In this document: positions 18,860 to 28,370 of the stretch, one piece after another
Layout: each line of letters opens with the position of its first letter
How positions within the stretch are numbered: position 1 is the first letter of the stretch
Source of the DNA: Mesostigma viride
Taxonomy: Eukaryota > Streptophyta > Mesostigmatophyceae > Mesostigmatales > Mesostigmataceae
Assembly (NCBI GenBank): GCA_009746045.1
Contig: RPFO01000702.1
Span: 248,001-312,000, forward strand
Direction: 5' to 3'
DNA length: 64,000 bases
Position numbers and translations under genes: made by a program
Notes under the pieces: model-generated
Database searches by the model: none
What the model was told of the DNA's origin: nothing
Seen by the model: the letters and a program-made list of their open reading frames with translations, nothing else

Positions 18860-19489
18860 CTATATACCTAATCCTCCGCCACCCTTCTGGAAAGTCTTAC
18901 TAACCCGTTCTATCCGTCTAACTTCTGCTTCCCCATAAGATTTTAAATCTGATTCTTTGCCTCCCTCATACTTACTGGCTCGCTTTTCTCCGCCTATCAT
19001 CATGTTATGAGCATAATTATCTTTTTGAGTTTCCCCAGCTATTCTTCTTGGATTCATTACTTTATAAACCTCATATATAGCAAATTCCTTGATGGTTTTC
19101 TTTATGTTAGCTTTTGCCTTGGCATCTAAAGGATATTTATCATTTATACTGTTATTTGCGTCAATATCACGATCCGCCCCTTCGTATTTTTTAATAAGGT
19201 TGTGAGTAAATTTACTGATGTCCTGTTCTACCTCCTCATCATTAAATTTGATTTTTTTACCAGTTAATTTATCAATTTTTAACTCACTTTTAGCTAAGTG
19301 TTGTTTTATCAATAAAATTAGTTTGCTTTGCATTTCACCAAGCTCATCTGCTTCTTCGATAATGCGATCAATAGCTTTACCAACATTGGCATCTTTCTTT
19401 AATTCTTCTAGTATCTCAGCCATTTCTGACTCGTACTTTTCGGAAAGAGAATCATTAAAACTAGCTTCCGATTGGTCTTCCAAAGGCAT
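18860..19489 (-). CDS. Charged hypothetical protein with glycine-rich tail
   Basis: I do not recognise this 209-residue protein. It has no signal peptide or membrane segment. It is strongly charged and probably mostly helical: residues 15-80 are Glu/Lys-rich with heptad-like spacing and 95-150 are Lys-rich. The C terminus is distinctive, with MNPRRIAGETQKDNYAHNM followed by EVRRIERVSKTF and a GGGGLGI end. It lies 12 nt downstream of the SIMPL-domain gene on the same strand and converges with the prepilin-peptidase-like gene. Export by the T4SS is conceivable but nothing shows it. Confidence 0.65.
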   Translation of the reverse strand: MPLEDQSEASFNDSLSEKYESEMAEILEELKKDANVGKAIDRIIEEADELGEMQSKLILLIKQHLAKSELKIDKLTGKKIKFNDEEVEQDISKFTHNLIKKYEGADRDIDANNSINDKYPLDAKAKANIKKTIKEFAIYEVYKVMNPRRIAGETQKDNYAHNMMIGGEKRASKYEGGKESDLKSYGEAEVRRIERVSKTFQKGGGGLGI

Positions 19490-19501
19490 AAATTATTCCA
19501 A

Positions 19502-20248
19502 TTAATTTTTAAGTAAAATGGTAGCTGAAATATTCAATGTTATATCAATTTTTCCAGGGGCAGAAATCGGAGCAGTTATGCTACTTACCACATTTGCTGC
19601 AGCTGTACGCATTAATTTAGGATAAGGAACAGGTGGATAACGATTATCGCCTTCAATGTTAATGTTTTTTATCTTAACTTCTTTTAAACCAATAATACCA
19701 GCTACTCTCTTAGCATGGGATAATAGTTTGTTGATAGCGTTTTCGACCATGGAGGTACGGGTTTCTTCAATTTTTGCAATGGAAACTTCATAATGTAGGT
19801 CGCTCATTACTAATCCTATTTCCTGCAATTGTCCGGATAAAGCAAGTATATCCTCCGTAGATTTACTCTTTATAACAATAGACTGAGACCCTTTCCATAA
19901 TTCTTTTTCAGTTGCTCCTTGTTTAACTGGTTTGGAAAATTTATACACTGAATACTGTTCGGTAGAAACTTCTATATTTTCCTTCTTCTCCGCTACAGAT
20001 AACGCTTTTTTCATCATCTGGTTAATTTTATTCTGTACTTCTTTTGCAGATTCAGATTCACTTTCATAGCGCAAATTAGCAATAAGTATATCCGGTTCTA
20101 CCTGTTTTGTTTCAGTAACGCTTAAATTTAGATATGTACCGTCTTCTTTGTTAACCTCATCACCGTAAGCTTTCAGCCCTATAAATGCAGAAAATATTAA
20201 TAAAACTTGCAAGAATTTAATATTTATAATTTTGCCCATTTGATCCAT
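19502..20248 (-). CDS. Exported SIMPL-domain (DUF541) protein
   Basis: The 248-residue protein has a signal peptide (cleavage near LKAYGDE, about residue 29). It then carries the SIMPL/DUF541 domain, recognisable from YLNLSVTETKQVEPDILIANL at the start, SIVIKSKSTEDILALSGQLQEIG in the middle and AHAKRVAGIIGLKEVKIKNI near the end. Members are periplasmic or outer-membrane-associated (BP26/OMP28 type) and form oligomers; the function is poorly known. An ATG three codons downstream is an alternative start. Upstream lies the divergent addA promoter region. Confidence 0.85.
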   Translation of the reverse strand: MDQMGKIINIKFLQVLLIFSAFIGLKAYGDEVNKEDGTYLNLSVTETKQVEPDILIANLRYESESESAKEVQNKINQMMKKALSVAEKKENIEVSTEQYSVYKFSKPVKQGATEKELWKGSQSIVIKSKSTEDILALSGQLQEIGLVMSDLHYEVSIAKIEETRTSMVENAINKLLSHAKRVAGIIGLKEVKIKNINIEGDNRYPPVPYPKLMRTAAANVVSSITAPISAPGKIDITLNISATILLKN

Positions 20249-20440
20249 CTTTAAAATTTAACTCAAACTTAATATTAAGCTAGTTAAAGCCTACCTCATT
20301 CAAATTGTAGCGAGAAAATTAAGTTAATCTAAAATATTAATATTTTTTTTAAGAAAAAACTACTCAGCCAGTTGCAAAATAGACATTTTATGTTAATTCA
20401 TTAGCAGTGATAAATGTTTGCAAATTCAAAATAAAAAAGC

Positions 20441-20468
20441 TTACCCCACTCAAGGTAAGTGGTATAAT
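20441..20468 (+). promoter_or_regulatory. Possible addA promoter
   Basis: A perfect TATAAT (20463-20468) lies 46 nt before the addA start. A weak -35 candidate, TTACCC (20441-20446), is 16 nt upstream. The same segment can fold (CTTACC at 20440-20445 with GGTAAG at 20454-20459), so it may instead be a structured leader or a terminator remnant. Confidence 0.35.
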
Positions 20469-20513
20469 TTATTGAAAGTTAAAATATTCTGATTTTTAAA
20501 ATAGAACATTTAT

Positions 20514-23500
20514 ATGAGTATTCTACAACTGAAAGCTTCAGATCCTACCTTATCAACCTGGGTATCAGCATCAGCTGGTACTGGTAAAACAAAAATCTTA
20601 ACGGATCGTGTACTCCGCCTTCTCTTGCAAAACGTGCCATTTAACAAAATCCTGTGCTTAACTTTCACTAATGCTGCCGCTAATGAGATGCAGGAAAGGA
20701 TAATTGCCCAGTTTCAAAAATGGTCACACTCTTCACAAGAGGACTTACTGGATAGTTTGCAAAACACACTGGGTAGAAAACCGACTAAAGATGAGTTAAT
20801 TAAGGCATCATCACTCTTTGAATTATATCTAAAAACTCAAGATCAAATAAATATTTACACTATTCACTCTTTTTGCCAGAAAATTTTAAAGAAATTCCCG
20901 CTAGAAGCAGGAATTTCTCCTCATTTCAAAATTATTGACGAATTCAAGGTTAATAAGATAATAAGAGATATAAAAAGGCAAATATTCAACCTCCCTGAAA
21001 TTCAGCATGTTATTAATTTTCTTATAGAGAACTTTCATGAATTAACCATCGATGATATTTTTAATGAAATAATTTCTGTAAAAACAAAGATATTAACAAA
21101 AAAGCTCACCTCTTTATCTGCCGAAAGCAATCCCGAGCTTAGCGGATTAGAATGCATTAACAATTTAGCAAAACATGATCCAAATATTTCGATAGAAGTT
21201 ATATCTAATTCTGATATCAAGAATTTAATCCTAGATTCACTTGGAGCTGATCTTGCAAGCATAGATATTAAGCCTTTCTTTTTAACATTATCCGGAGAAA
21301 AGAAAAAAAGAATCGTAACTAAAAAAATAGCTTCTCCTGGCTCTGACCTATACGAAGAACTGGAAAAAATTCAAGACCAAATCTACCAACTCGATCAAGT
21401 TAAAAAAACAGAAAATTTACTTTTAAACTCAAAATTATTTGAGATATTAGCAGAAAAATTGATTCTAGAATTCGAGTCATACAAAACCAAAAACGCTTTT
21501 CTTGATTATGATGATCTAATACTTCATACTCAAAGTTTACTGACAAATTCCACGGCAAAGGAATGGGTACTATATAAATTAGACGGCGGTATAGAACATT
21601 TACTAGTGGACGAGGCTCAAGATACAAGTAATAGCCAATGGCGTATAATAGAAGCTTTAGCCCAAGAATTTTATTCTGGAGAATCCGGTAATAACAAAAG
21701 CAGAACGATCTTTGTAGTAGGAGACGAAAAACAATCGATTTTTAGTTTCCAAGGGGCTGATATTTCTGCCTTTTCCTATATGAATAAATTTCTAAACGAT
21801 AAACTAAAAGAAGGGAAAAAAGCTTTCGAAACAATTGATCTTAATGTCTCGTACCGTTCCACTAAAGAAATTCTTACCTGTGTAAAAGATGTATTTAACA
21901 AAATAGCAAAAAACAGCCCTGAAGACTTTAAAGCTAATTTACCAGAAATGATACCTTATCGTAATGCACATAATGGGCTAGTTCAGTTATGGCCTTTATG
22001 CAGTAATGAAGGCGGTGATGCAGCTGATGAATTTTGGCCCATCTGCCCAGAAAACACACAAAATAATAGCAAGGTTATTTTGGCAAAAAAAATTGCTAAT
22101 TATGTTAAGGAACAAATAAGCAGCGGCAGGATTTTACCTTCTACAAATAACAAGATATCGCCTCAAGATTTCATGATTCTTTTCCGGAGCAGGGATGATT
22201 TTACGGATGAGGTCATCAAAGCTTTGAAAGAGGCTAAAATCGACATAACAGGACTTGATAGAATATCTCTAGCTGACGATCTAGCGGTCGCAGACCTGAT
22301 TGCTATTGCTAAATTTGTACTAAATCCTGAAAATGATTTAAATTTAGCTACATTAATTAAGTCTCCGATTTTAGACTTATCGGAGCACGAGCTTTATAAA
22401 CTGGTTATTGCTGCTCGGGCAAATAAATTATCCTTATGGGAATATATAAAATTATCGGAGCAATATTCTTTAATAAAAGATAAACTAGAAGAGTTTTTAG
22501 CCCTATATCGCTCTTTTCCTTTAAACAATTTCTTTCCATATATCACTGATGTAATGGATTATAGGAACATCATGAATAAAAATGACGAAGCAATCGATGA
22601 ATTCCTTAAACTTAGTAATGACTATTTTCTTGAATATGGAAATTCTTTACAAAACTTTATTTATTGGTTTGTAAAAACCCCAATAACTGTAAAAAGAGAT
22701 ACAGAATCATTAAATAAGCTCCGTATCATGACTGTTCACGGCTCAAAAGGTCTGCAAGCTCCGATTGTGATATTATGTGATACTACCAAACTTCCAACCA
22801 TGAGCGATAGATTCATCTGGGATGAAAATGATCAGTTACTATCGGCAAAATCCTCCTCTTATATTCCAGAATTTTATGAAGGAATTAAAGCAAAAGAACA
22901 ACATAAAGCTTATCAAGAATATTTAAGGTTGTTATATGTCGGAATGACCCGAGCAGAGGATCATTTAATCATTTGTGGTTATCAAGGTAACAGCAAAATT
23001 CCCGAAAATTGCTGGTATGAATTAATAAAAAAATCCCTACAGGAAATTGGCTCTTTAGACACACACGGTATCGTAACTTATGGTGATAACAGTTTAGTTT
23101 CCAGTAGCCAAAAACCATCACTTTGCTTGGCAGAAAATAAAAAGGCTGACCAGGGGATAATAAACCCACCAACACCGTGGAAACTAAATAAAACCGTACG
23201 TTTATCTTATACAAATATTGAAACTGATACTTCTTATAAAAATACAGATTTACTCGAGTATGGCCTAGTGTTCCATAAAATCCTTGAAGAAGCCATGAGA
23301 AATAGAAATCTATCTAGTATTTTCAATCATCCATTAATTACTACATTAGAAAGCTCTTTACAAAAAAGAATAAAAACCAGCCTAGAAAAAATAGCAATTA
23401 ATGAGGAATTCAACGAATTATCGAAATATGACTTAAAAACGGAATTATCTTTTGGCTATAAAACAGATTCAGAAATAAAAATTGGCAGAGTAGACCTTTT

Positions 23501-23693
23501 AGTAATTCAGAAAGAGCGAATTATCATTATCGATTATAAATCCGGTAAATCTAGTAAAGGATTAATACCGGATACCTACATCAAGCAATTAAGGTTTTAT
23601 AAACAAGCTTTTAGAGAAATATATCCGGATAAAATTATAGATTGCAAGATTATTTGGCTTGATAGCGGAACTATAGTAAATGTAGCTGCATAA
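20514..23693 (+). CDS. addA: Double-strand break repair helicase-nuclease AddA
   Basis: AddA is the UvrD-like helicase and 3'-strand nuclease of the AddAB recombination complex. The 1059 residues carry Walker A VSASAGTGKTKILTDRV, LTFTNAAANEMQERI, the Walker B box HLLVDEAQDTSNSQW, GDEKQSIFSFQGAD, VSYRST and LRIMTVHGSKGLQAPIV. LLYVGMTRAEDHLII follows. The C-terminal RecB-type nuclease has GRVDLLVIQKERIIIIDYKSGK. All helicase and nuclease motifs are intact. AddB usually sits directly upstream in alphaproteobacteria, but here the neighbour is a divergent DUF541 gene. Confidence 0.95.
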   Translation: MSILQLKASDPTLSTWVSASAGTGKTKILTDRVLRLLLQNVPFNKILCLTFTNAAANEMQERIIAQFQKWSHSSQEDLLDSLQNTLGRKPTKDELIKASSLFELYLKTQDQINIYTIHSFCQKILKKFPLEAGISPHFKIIDEFKVNKIIRDIKRQIFNLPEIQHVINFLIENFHELTIDDIFNEIISVKTKILTKKLTSLSAESNPELSGLECINNLAKHDPNISIEVISNSDIKNLILDSLGADLASIDIKPFFLTLSGEKKKRIVTKKIASPGSDLYEELEKIQDQIYQLDQVKKTENLLLNSKLFEILAEKLILEFESYKTKNAFLDYDDLILHTQSLLTNSTAKEWVLYKLDGGIEHLLVDEAQDTSNSQWRIIEALAQEFYSGESGNNKSRTIFVVGDEKQSIFSFQGADISAFSYMNKFLNDKLKEGKKAFETIDLNVSYRSTKEILTCVKDVFNKIAKNSPEDFKANLPEMIPYRNAHNGLVQLWPLCSNEGGDAADEFWPICPENTQNNSKVILAKKIANYVKEQISSGRILPSTNNKISPQDFMILFRSRDDFTDEVIKALKEAKIDITGLDRISLADDLAVADLIAIAKFVLNPENDLNLATLIKSPILDLSEHELYKLVIAARANKLSLWEYIKLSEQYSLIKDKLEEFLALYRSFPLNNFFPYITDVMDYRNIMNKNDEAIDEFLKLSNDYFLEYGNSLQNFIYWFVKTPITVKRDTESLNKLRIMTVHGSKGLQAPIVILCDTTKLPTMSDRFIWDENDQLLSAKSSSYIPEFYEGIKAKEQHKAYQEYLRLLYVGMTRAEDHLIICGYQGNSKIPENCWYELIKKSLQEIGSLDTHGIVTYGDNSLVSSSQKPSLCLAENKKADQGIINPPTPWKLNKTVRLSYTNIETDTSYKNTDLLEYGLVFHKILEEAMRNRNLSSIFNHPLITTLESSLQKRIKTSLEKIAINEEFNELSKYDLKTELSFGYKTDSEIKIGRVDLLVIQKERIIIIDYKSGKSSKGLIPDTYIKQLRFYKQAFREIYPDKIIDCKIIWLDSGTIVNVAA

Positions 23694-23700
23694 TGCTAAT

Positions 23701-23737
23701 AAAAAAAGGCCTAAGCAACCAAAACCCTACTTAAGCC
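23701..23737 (-). terminator. Intrinsic terminator of rpsU (possibly bidirectional)
   Basis: GGCCTAAG (23708-23715) and CTTAAGCC (23730-23737) form an 8-bp stem with one mismatch and a 14-nt loop. On the minus strand it is followed by seven T (complement of 23701-23707), 47 nt after the rpsU stop. On the plus strand it lies 14 nt after addA and is followed by the T-rich TCTTTATCTT, so it may also end the addA transcript. Confidence 0.7.
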
Positions 23738-23784
23738 TCTTTATCTTAAATTAATTATTCTAATTTTAGATTATTTTCAAAAAA

Positions 23785-23988
23785 CTAAGACTCTAATCTT
23801 CTTCTTCTATTGTTTTTCCGGATACGTCTTTCTGTTTCCTGCTTTTTGCGAACCTTTTTTACTGACGGTGGTTCATAAAAACGCGACATCTTCATCAAAC
23901 GGAAAACGAGCTCTCTCTGCATCTTTCTTTTCAGATCTCGGATAGCTTTTTCACCGTTTCCACCATGAACATTAACCTGCACAGACAC
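23785..23988 (-). CDS. rpsU: 30S ribosomal protein S21
   Basis: This is a 67-residue, very basic ribosomal protein. The N terminus MSVQVNVHGGNGEKAIRDLK, the core FYEPPSVKKVRKKQE and the Arg-rich C terminus identify S21. A good SD-like sequence (AAGGGGG) precedes the start. A strong terminator follows, so it is a monocistronic unit. The neighbour coq9 is divergent. Confidence 0.97.
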   Translation of the reverse strand: MSVQVNVHGGNGEKAIRDLKRKMQRELVFRLMKMSRFYEPPSVKKVRKKQETERRIRKNNRRRRLES

Positions 23989-24081
23989 TAAAATTTACCC
24001 CCTTAAAGGACACTATGATTGAAATAAATGCTTATTATCTATATAGTTAAATTAATTGTCAACTAAAAAGCTAATATTAAG

Positions 24082-24711
24082 ATGACTGATATAGCTAAAA
24101 AACACAAAGAAGCACGAAATAATTTCTTTAGTCAATTAAGTTTTCTAGTATCGACCGCCCGATGGAACAAGAATTTATATAAAGAAATTGAAAAAAAATG
24201 TAATTTTCCGCAAAATTATCATTATATTTTATTTCCAGGAGGAGGAAGTCAGATAATAGAGGAATTTGAGTCGTGGCAAGACCAAAAAATGCTTGAATTA
24301 CTTCTTAGCGAAGAACAAAACCTAAAAATTAGGGAAAAAATTGCTAAAGCTTTGGAAATTCGAATAATAGGTATAGTCCCAAAAGCTGCTATTCTGCAGC
24401 AGAATGCCTTATTTTTATTACCTAGCAATATTTTATCGGGGGCAAAATGCTACAGCAACACTTGTGACCTAATTTGGCGCTATGCCGGTGATAAGTCCGA
24501 GGATTTTAATTATTATAGCAAACGAGCTCTTTTGCTTGGCGTTTATACATCTTCTCGGTTATTTTACTTATCAGATAATTCAAAAGATTTTACCAAAACC
24601 AAAGAATTTATTGCAACTTCCCTAGAAAGGATTATAAATATAGCCCAAACCAAGAGTAAAATAAAACTTCCTTCTGTTGAAGATATACCAATATTAAGAC
24701 TAATGTCGTAA
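24082..24711 (+). CDS. coq9: COQ9-family ubiquinone biosynthesis protein
   Basis: COQ9 proteins have a TetR-like helical fold, bind lipids and support the hydroxylation steps of ubiquinone synthesis. The 209 residues show the diagnostic block CDLIWRYAGDKSEDFNYYSKRALLLGVYTSSRLFYLSDNS (about residues 130-170), ahead of a C-terminal helix (ATSLERIINIAQ). The adjacency to rpsU is common in alphaproteobacteria. The stop overlaps the next start by 1 nt (TAATG). Confidence 0.9.
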   Translation: MTDIAKKHKEARNNFFSQLSFLVSTARWNKNLYKEIEKKCNFPQNYHYILFPGGGSQIIEEFESWQDQKMLELLLSEEQNLKIREKIAKALEIRIIGIVPKAAILQQNALFLLPSNILSGAKCYSNTCDLIWRYAGDKSEDFNYYSKRALLLGVYTSSRLFYLSDNSKDFTKTKEFIATSLERIINIAQTKSKIKLPSVEDIPILRLMS

Positions 24712-25151
24712 TGAGAAAAAGCACGTTATTTATAATAAATATTTTTCTAATTTCTGGCCTTTTCGGTTGTAGCAGCAAAGAAGCACATAGCACACCATCT
24801 GCAAAATCTGAGTCGCAAGTTAACACCCAGAAGCAAGAACCAGAATCTGTAGTAATAACGAAAACTGATCCTTTAATATCAAAAAACCAAAAATTATTCG
24901 ATTATGACTTAAGTTGCCAGGAGATGAACAGAATTGAAAAATCCAACTTGCATTTACAACAACAAAATTACGCTCTTGCAAATAAAAGAACTCAAGAGTT
25001 AGATTTGGCTCAAAATAAGAATTTAACTAATAAAGAGAAAATTAAAATTGAAAAAGAAAATAGGCGTAATACGTTATTAAAAACTATTCCTCCTACAAAA
25101 AGGGCAGTGTACAAAGGGAATGATTTTAGCACTTCTTTCCCACAAAACTAG
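24711..25151 (+). CDS. Predicted lipoprotein, function unknown
   Basis: The 146-residue product begins with a lipoprotein signal (MRKSTLFIINIFLISGLFGC) with the acylated Cys at position 20. The rest is Lys/Gln/Asn-rich and probably helical (about 70-125), with no domain I know. It overlaps coq9 by 1 nt and is followed 14 nt later by ileS, so it is probably co-transcribed with both. Confidence 0.75.
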   Translation: MRKSTLFIINIFLISGLFGCSSKEAHSTPSAKSESQVNTQKQEPESVVITKTDPLISKNQKLFDYDLSCQEMNRIEKSNLHLQQQNYALANKRTQELDLAQNKNLTNKEKIKIEKENRRNTLLKTIPPTKRAVYKGNDFSTSFPQN

Positions 25152-25165
25152 TAAGACAGTAAACC

Positions 25166-28100
25166 ATGAACAAAAATAAATTTTACCCGGATGTTAAATC
25201 AACCGTTTCATTTCCTGCAATAGAAGAAGAAGTTCTAAAATATTGGCAAGAACATAATATTTTTAACAAATCAGTTGAAACTCGCAAAGCCAAAATTGGC
25301 AATCAAAATAATGAATTTATTTTTTACGATGGTCCACCTTTTGCTAATGGTTTACCTCATTATGGACATTTATTAACTGGTTTTATTAAAGATGTATTTG
25401 CCCGTTATCAAACTACCAAAGGTAAAAAGGTAGAAAGGAGATTCGGGTGGGATTGTCATGGTCTTCCGGCAGAAATGGGGGCAGAAAAGGAACTGGGATT
25501 TTCAGGCAGAATAGCAATTTCAGAATATGGTATTGATAAATTCAACAATCATTGCCGCTTATCTGTCATGAAATATTCTAGTGATTGGGAAAAATATGTA
25601 AACCGCCAGGCCAGGTGGGTTGACTTCAATAATTCTTACAAAACCATGGATAAGAATTATATGGAATCTGTCCTTTGGGCTTTTAAGGAGCTTTTTAATA
25701 AAGGGTTGATTTATGAGTCAATGAGAGTAATGCCATATTCCTGGGCTTGTGAAACTCCTTTGTCTAATTTTGAAACGAGATTGGATAATTCTTACCGCCA
25801 GAGAACAGATAAAGCGGTTACTGTTAGCTTTGTACTAAGTGATAAGCCCCAAAATGCACCGGAAGGATTTAGAGAATATAGAATACTTGCCTGGACTACT
25901 ACTCCTTGGACATTACCTTCAAATCTAGCCCTAGCAGTAAATAGCGATTTTAACTACGCATTTGTACCAAATGGAGATATCTGTTACATAATTGCTTCTT
26001 TTGCCGTTAATCACTATGCAAAAGAATTAAATATAGAAAAAGACAAAACAGACTTTAAAACTGTTAAAGGAAAGGAATTAGCAGGGTTAAAATATAAGCC
26101 TATCTTTGATTATTTTAAGAATCACCCAAATAGCTTTAGAATCTTAACCGGAGATTTTGTAGTAGAGGGAGATGGCACAGGAGTCGTGCATATGGCCCCA
26201 GGTTTTGGTGAAGACGATCAAATTTTATGCCAACAAGAGGGAATAGAGCTGGTTTGTCCGGTAGATAATGCCGGAAAATTTACTGCTGAAATTTCAGATT
26301 TTGCCGATATGCAAGTGTTTGAAGCAACCGACCCTATTATTATAAAATTAAAGAACCAAGGTAATTGGCTTAAAACCGAGCAATATATTCATAATTATCC
26401 CCATTGCTGGCGGACAGATACCCCTTTGATTTATAAAGCCGTACCTTCTTGGTATGTCAAAGTTACAGAATTTAAAGATAGAATGGTTGAATTAAATCAA
26501 CAAATTAATTGGATACCAGGCAACGTTAAGGATGGCTTGTTTGGTAAGTGGCTAGAAAATGCTAGGGACTGGTCTATAAGCAGAAATCGTTTTTGGGGAA
26601 CACCTATTCCGGTATGGCGGTCTAATGATCCCAAATACCCTCGAATTGACGTTTATGGCTCTTGCGCAGATCTTGAAAAAGATTTTGGAGTAAAAATTGA
26701 AGACTTGCACAAACCCTTCATTGATGGATTAACAAGACCAAATCCGGATGACCCAACAGGCAAATCCATGATGGTAAGGGTAGAGGACGTATTTGATTGT
26801 TGGTTTGAAAGCGGTTCGATGCCTTACGGGCAAGCTCACTATCCTTTTGAAAACAAAGAATGGTTTGAGAGTCATTTTCCTGCCGATTTTATTGTTGAGT
26901 ATTCTGCTCAAACCAGGGGTTGGTTTTATACATTAATGGTTCTCTCTACTGCACTTTTTGACCGCCCGCCATTCCTAAACTGCATCTGCCACGGGGTAAT
27001 ACTGGACTCTACCGGCCAAAAACTTTCTAAACGCCTCAATAATTACGCTGACCCACTTGAATTGTTTGATAAATACGGCGCAGATGCTTTAAGAGTCACT
27101 ATGCTTTCGTCTAATGTCGTCAAAGGGCAGGAATTACTTATTGATAAAGATGGAAAAATGGTTTTTGATGCCTTGCGGTTATTTATCAAGCCAATATGGA
27201 ATGCTTATCATTTTTTCTGTTTATACGCAAATCTCGACGGCATTAAGGCAAGATACGATATTTCAAGCAGCAATATCCTAGATCAATACATTTTATCCAA
27301 GCTTAAAATTACCGTAAGAAGAATAGACAATAGTATGAATCAGTTTGATACTGTAGAGGCATATGCAGCGATAACTGATTTCTTTGAAGTGCTAAATAAC
27401 TGGTATATTAGACGAAGTAGAAGCAGGTTCTGGAAAACTGAGCAGGATGCGGATAAATTATCAGCTTACAATACTCTCTACACATGCCTTGAAGTTATGA
27501 TGAAAGCAATGAGCTCGTTACTGCCTTTAATTTCAGAAAATATATATCGTAGCTTAACTGGCGGGCCATCTGTTCATTTAGAAATTTTCCCGAATGTAGA
27601 GGATATAAAAATTGAGGAAAACCTAGTTAAAGTAATGGATCAGATCCTAGATATCTGTAATGCTGCTTTATTTATCCGCAGTGAAGAAAATACCCGCATC
27701 CGTCAACCATTAAGCAAATTATTAGTCCATCTTGAGGGAATAGATGAGGGTACTTACGATAACTATATTAAACAATTTGAAGATCTAATTAAAGATGAAG
27801 TTAATGTCAAATCCATAATTTATCAGGAAGATGTTAAAGAATATGCAGACTTAAAGCTTTCTATTAATTTCCCATTACTGGGCAAAAGGTTACCAGAGAA
27901 AATGAAAGAAATAATAGCAGCTGCCAGAGCTGGGAACTGGCACGAAGCTAGCGGAAAACTATTTGTTTCTGGTATTGAATTATTACCGGAAGAATATACC
28001 CTGGCCATGGAACCTAAAAAAGGCATAAAAGGGGTAAAAGCTTTATCTAATAGCATAGGTTTAGTTAAGCTAGACCTTGAAATAACTAAAGGGCTTGAAG

Positions 28101-28351
28101 AAGAAGGAATAGCCCGTGATTTGGTTAGATTTATCCAGCAAACAAGAAAAGAAGCAGGTTTTGAGGTATCAGACCGAATTAAACTAAATATTAAATCTGA
28201 TACTAATCTAGAACCCGTTTTAGCAAATTACGGAGCGTTTATTACTGAGCAAACGCTTAGTGAAATCAGAAAAGATTTCAAACCGGAATACATTGCAGAT
28301 ATTGAGTTAGATAACCAAATTGTATCTATAGAAGTTGCAAAATTACGATAA
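25166..28351 (+). CDS. ileS: Isoleucyl-tRNA synthetase (eukaryote-like type)
   Basis: Charges tRNA-Ile with isoleucine. The 1061 residues contain the HIGH motif in PFANGLPHYGHLLTG, FGWDCHGLPAE, the editing domain (WTTTPWTLPSNLAL, GTGVVHMAPGFGEDD), WFYTLMVLSTALF, and KLSKR as the KMSKS loop. The length and the RFGWDCHGLPAE style place it in the long archaeal/eukaryal-like group that rickettsiae are known to carry, which lacks the C-terminal zinc finger of typical bacterial IleRS. The synthetic and editing sites look intact. Confidence 0.97.
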   Translation: MNKNKFYPDVKSTVSFPAIEEEVLKYWQEHNIFNKSVETRKAKIGNQNNEFIFYDGPPFANGLPHYGHLLTGFIKDVFARYQTTKGKKVERRFGWDCHGLPAEMGAEKELGFSGRIAISEYGIDKFNNHCRLSVMKYSSDWEKYVNRQARWVDFNNSYKTMDKNYMESVLWAFKELFNKGLIYESMRVMPYSWACETPLSNFETRLDNSYRQRTDKAVTVSFVLSDKPQNAPEGFREYRILAWTTTPWTLPSNLALAVNSDFNYAFVPNGDICYIIASFAVNHYAKELNIEKDKTDFKTVKGKELAGLKYKPIFDYFKNHPNSFRILTGDFVVEGDGTGVVHMAPGFGEDDQILCQQEGIELVCPVDNAGKFTAEISDFADMQVFEATDPIIIKLKNQGNWLKTEQYIHNYPHCWRTDTPLIYKAVPSWYVKVTEFKDRMVELNQQINWIPGNVKDGLFGKWLENARDWSISRNRFWGTPIPVWRSNDPKYPRIDVYGSCADLEKDFGVKIEDLHKPFIDGLTRPNPDDPTGKSMMVRVEDVFDCWFESGSMPYGQAHYPFENKEWFESHFPADFIVEYSAQTRGWFYTLMVLSTALFDRPPFLNCICHGVILDSTGQKLSKRLNNYADPLELFDKYGADALRVTMLSSNVVKGQELLIDKDGKMVFDALRLFIKPIWNAYHFFCLYANLDGIKARYDISSSNILDQYILSKLKITVRRIDNSMNQFDTVEAYAAITDFFEVLNNWYIRRSRSRFWKTEQDADKLSAYNTLYTCLEVMMKAMSSLLPLISENIYRSLTGGPSVHLEIFPNVEDIKIEENLVKVMDQILDICNAALFIRSEENTRIRQPLSKLLVHLEGIDEGTYDNYIKQFEDLIKDEVNVKSIIYQEDVKEYADLKLSINFPLLGKRLPEKMKEIIAAARAGNWHEASGKLFVSGIELLPEEYTLAMEPKKGIKGVKALSNSIGLVKLDLEITKGLEEEGIARDLVRFIQQTRKEAGFEVSDRIKLNIKSDTNLEPVLANYGAFITEQTLSEIRKDFKPEYIADIELDNQIVSIEVAKLR

Positions 28352-28370
28352 GCTTTAAGTCCTTACATTA

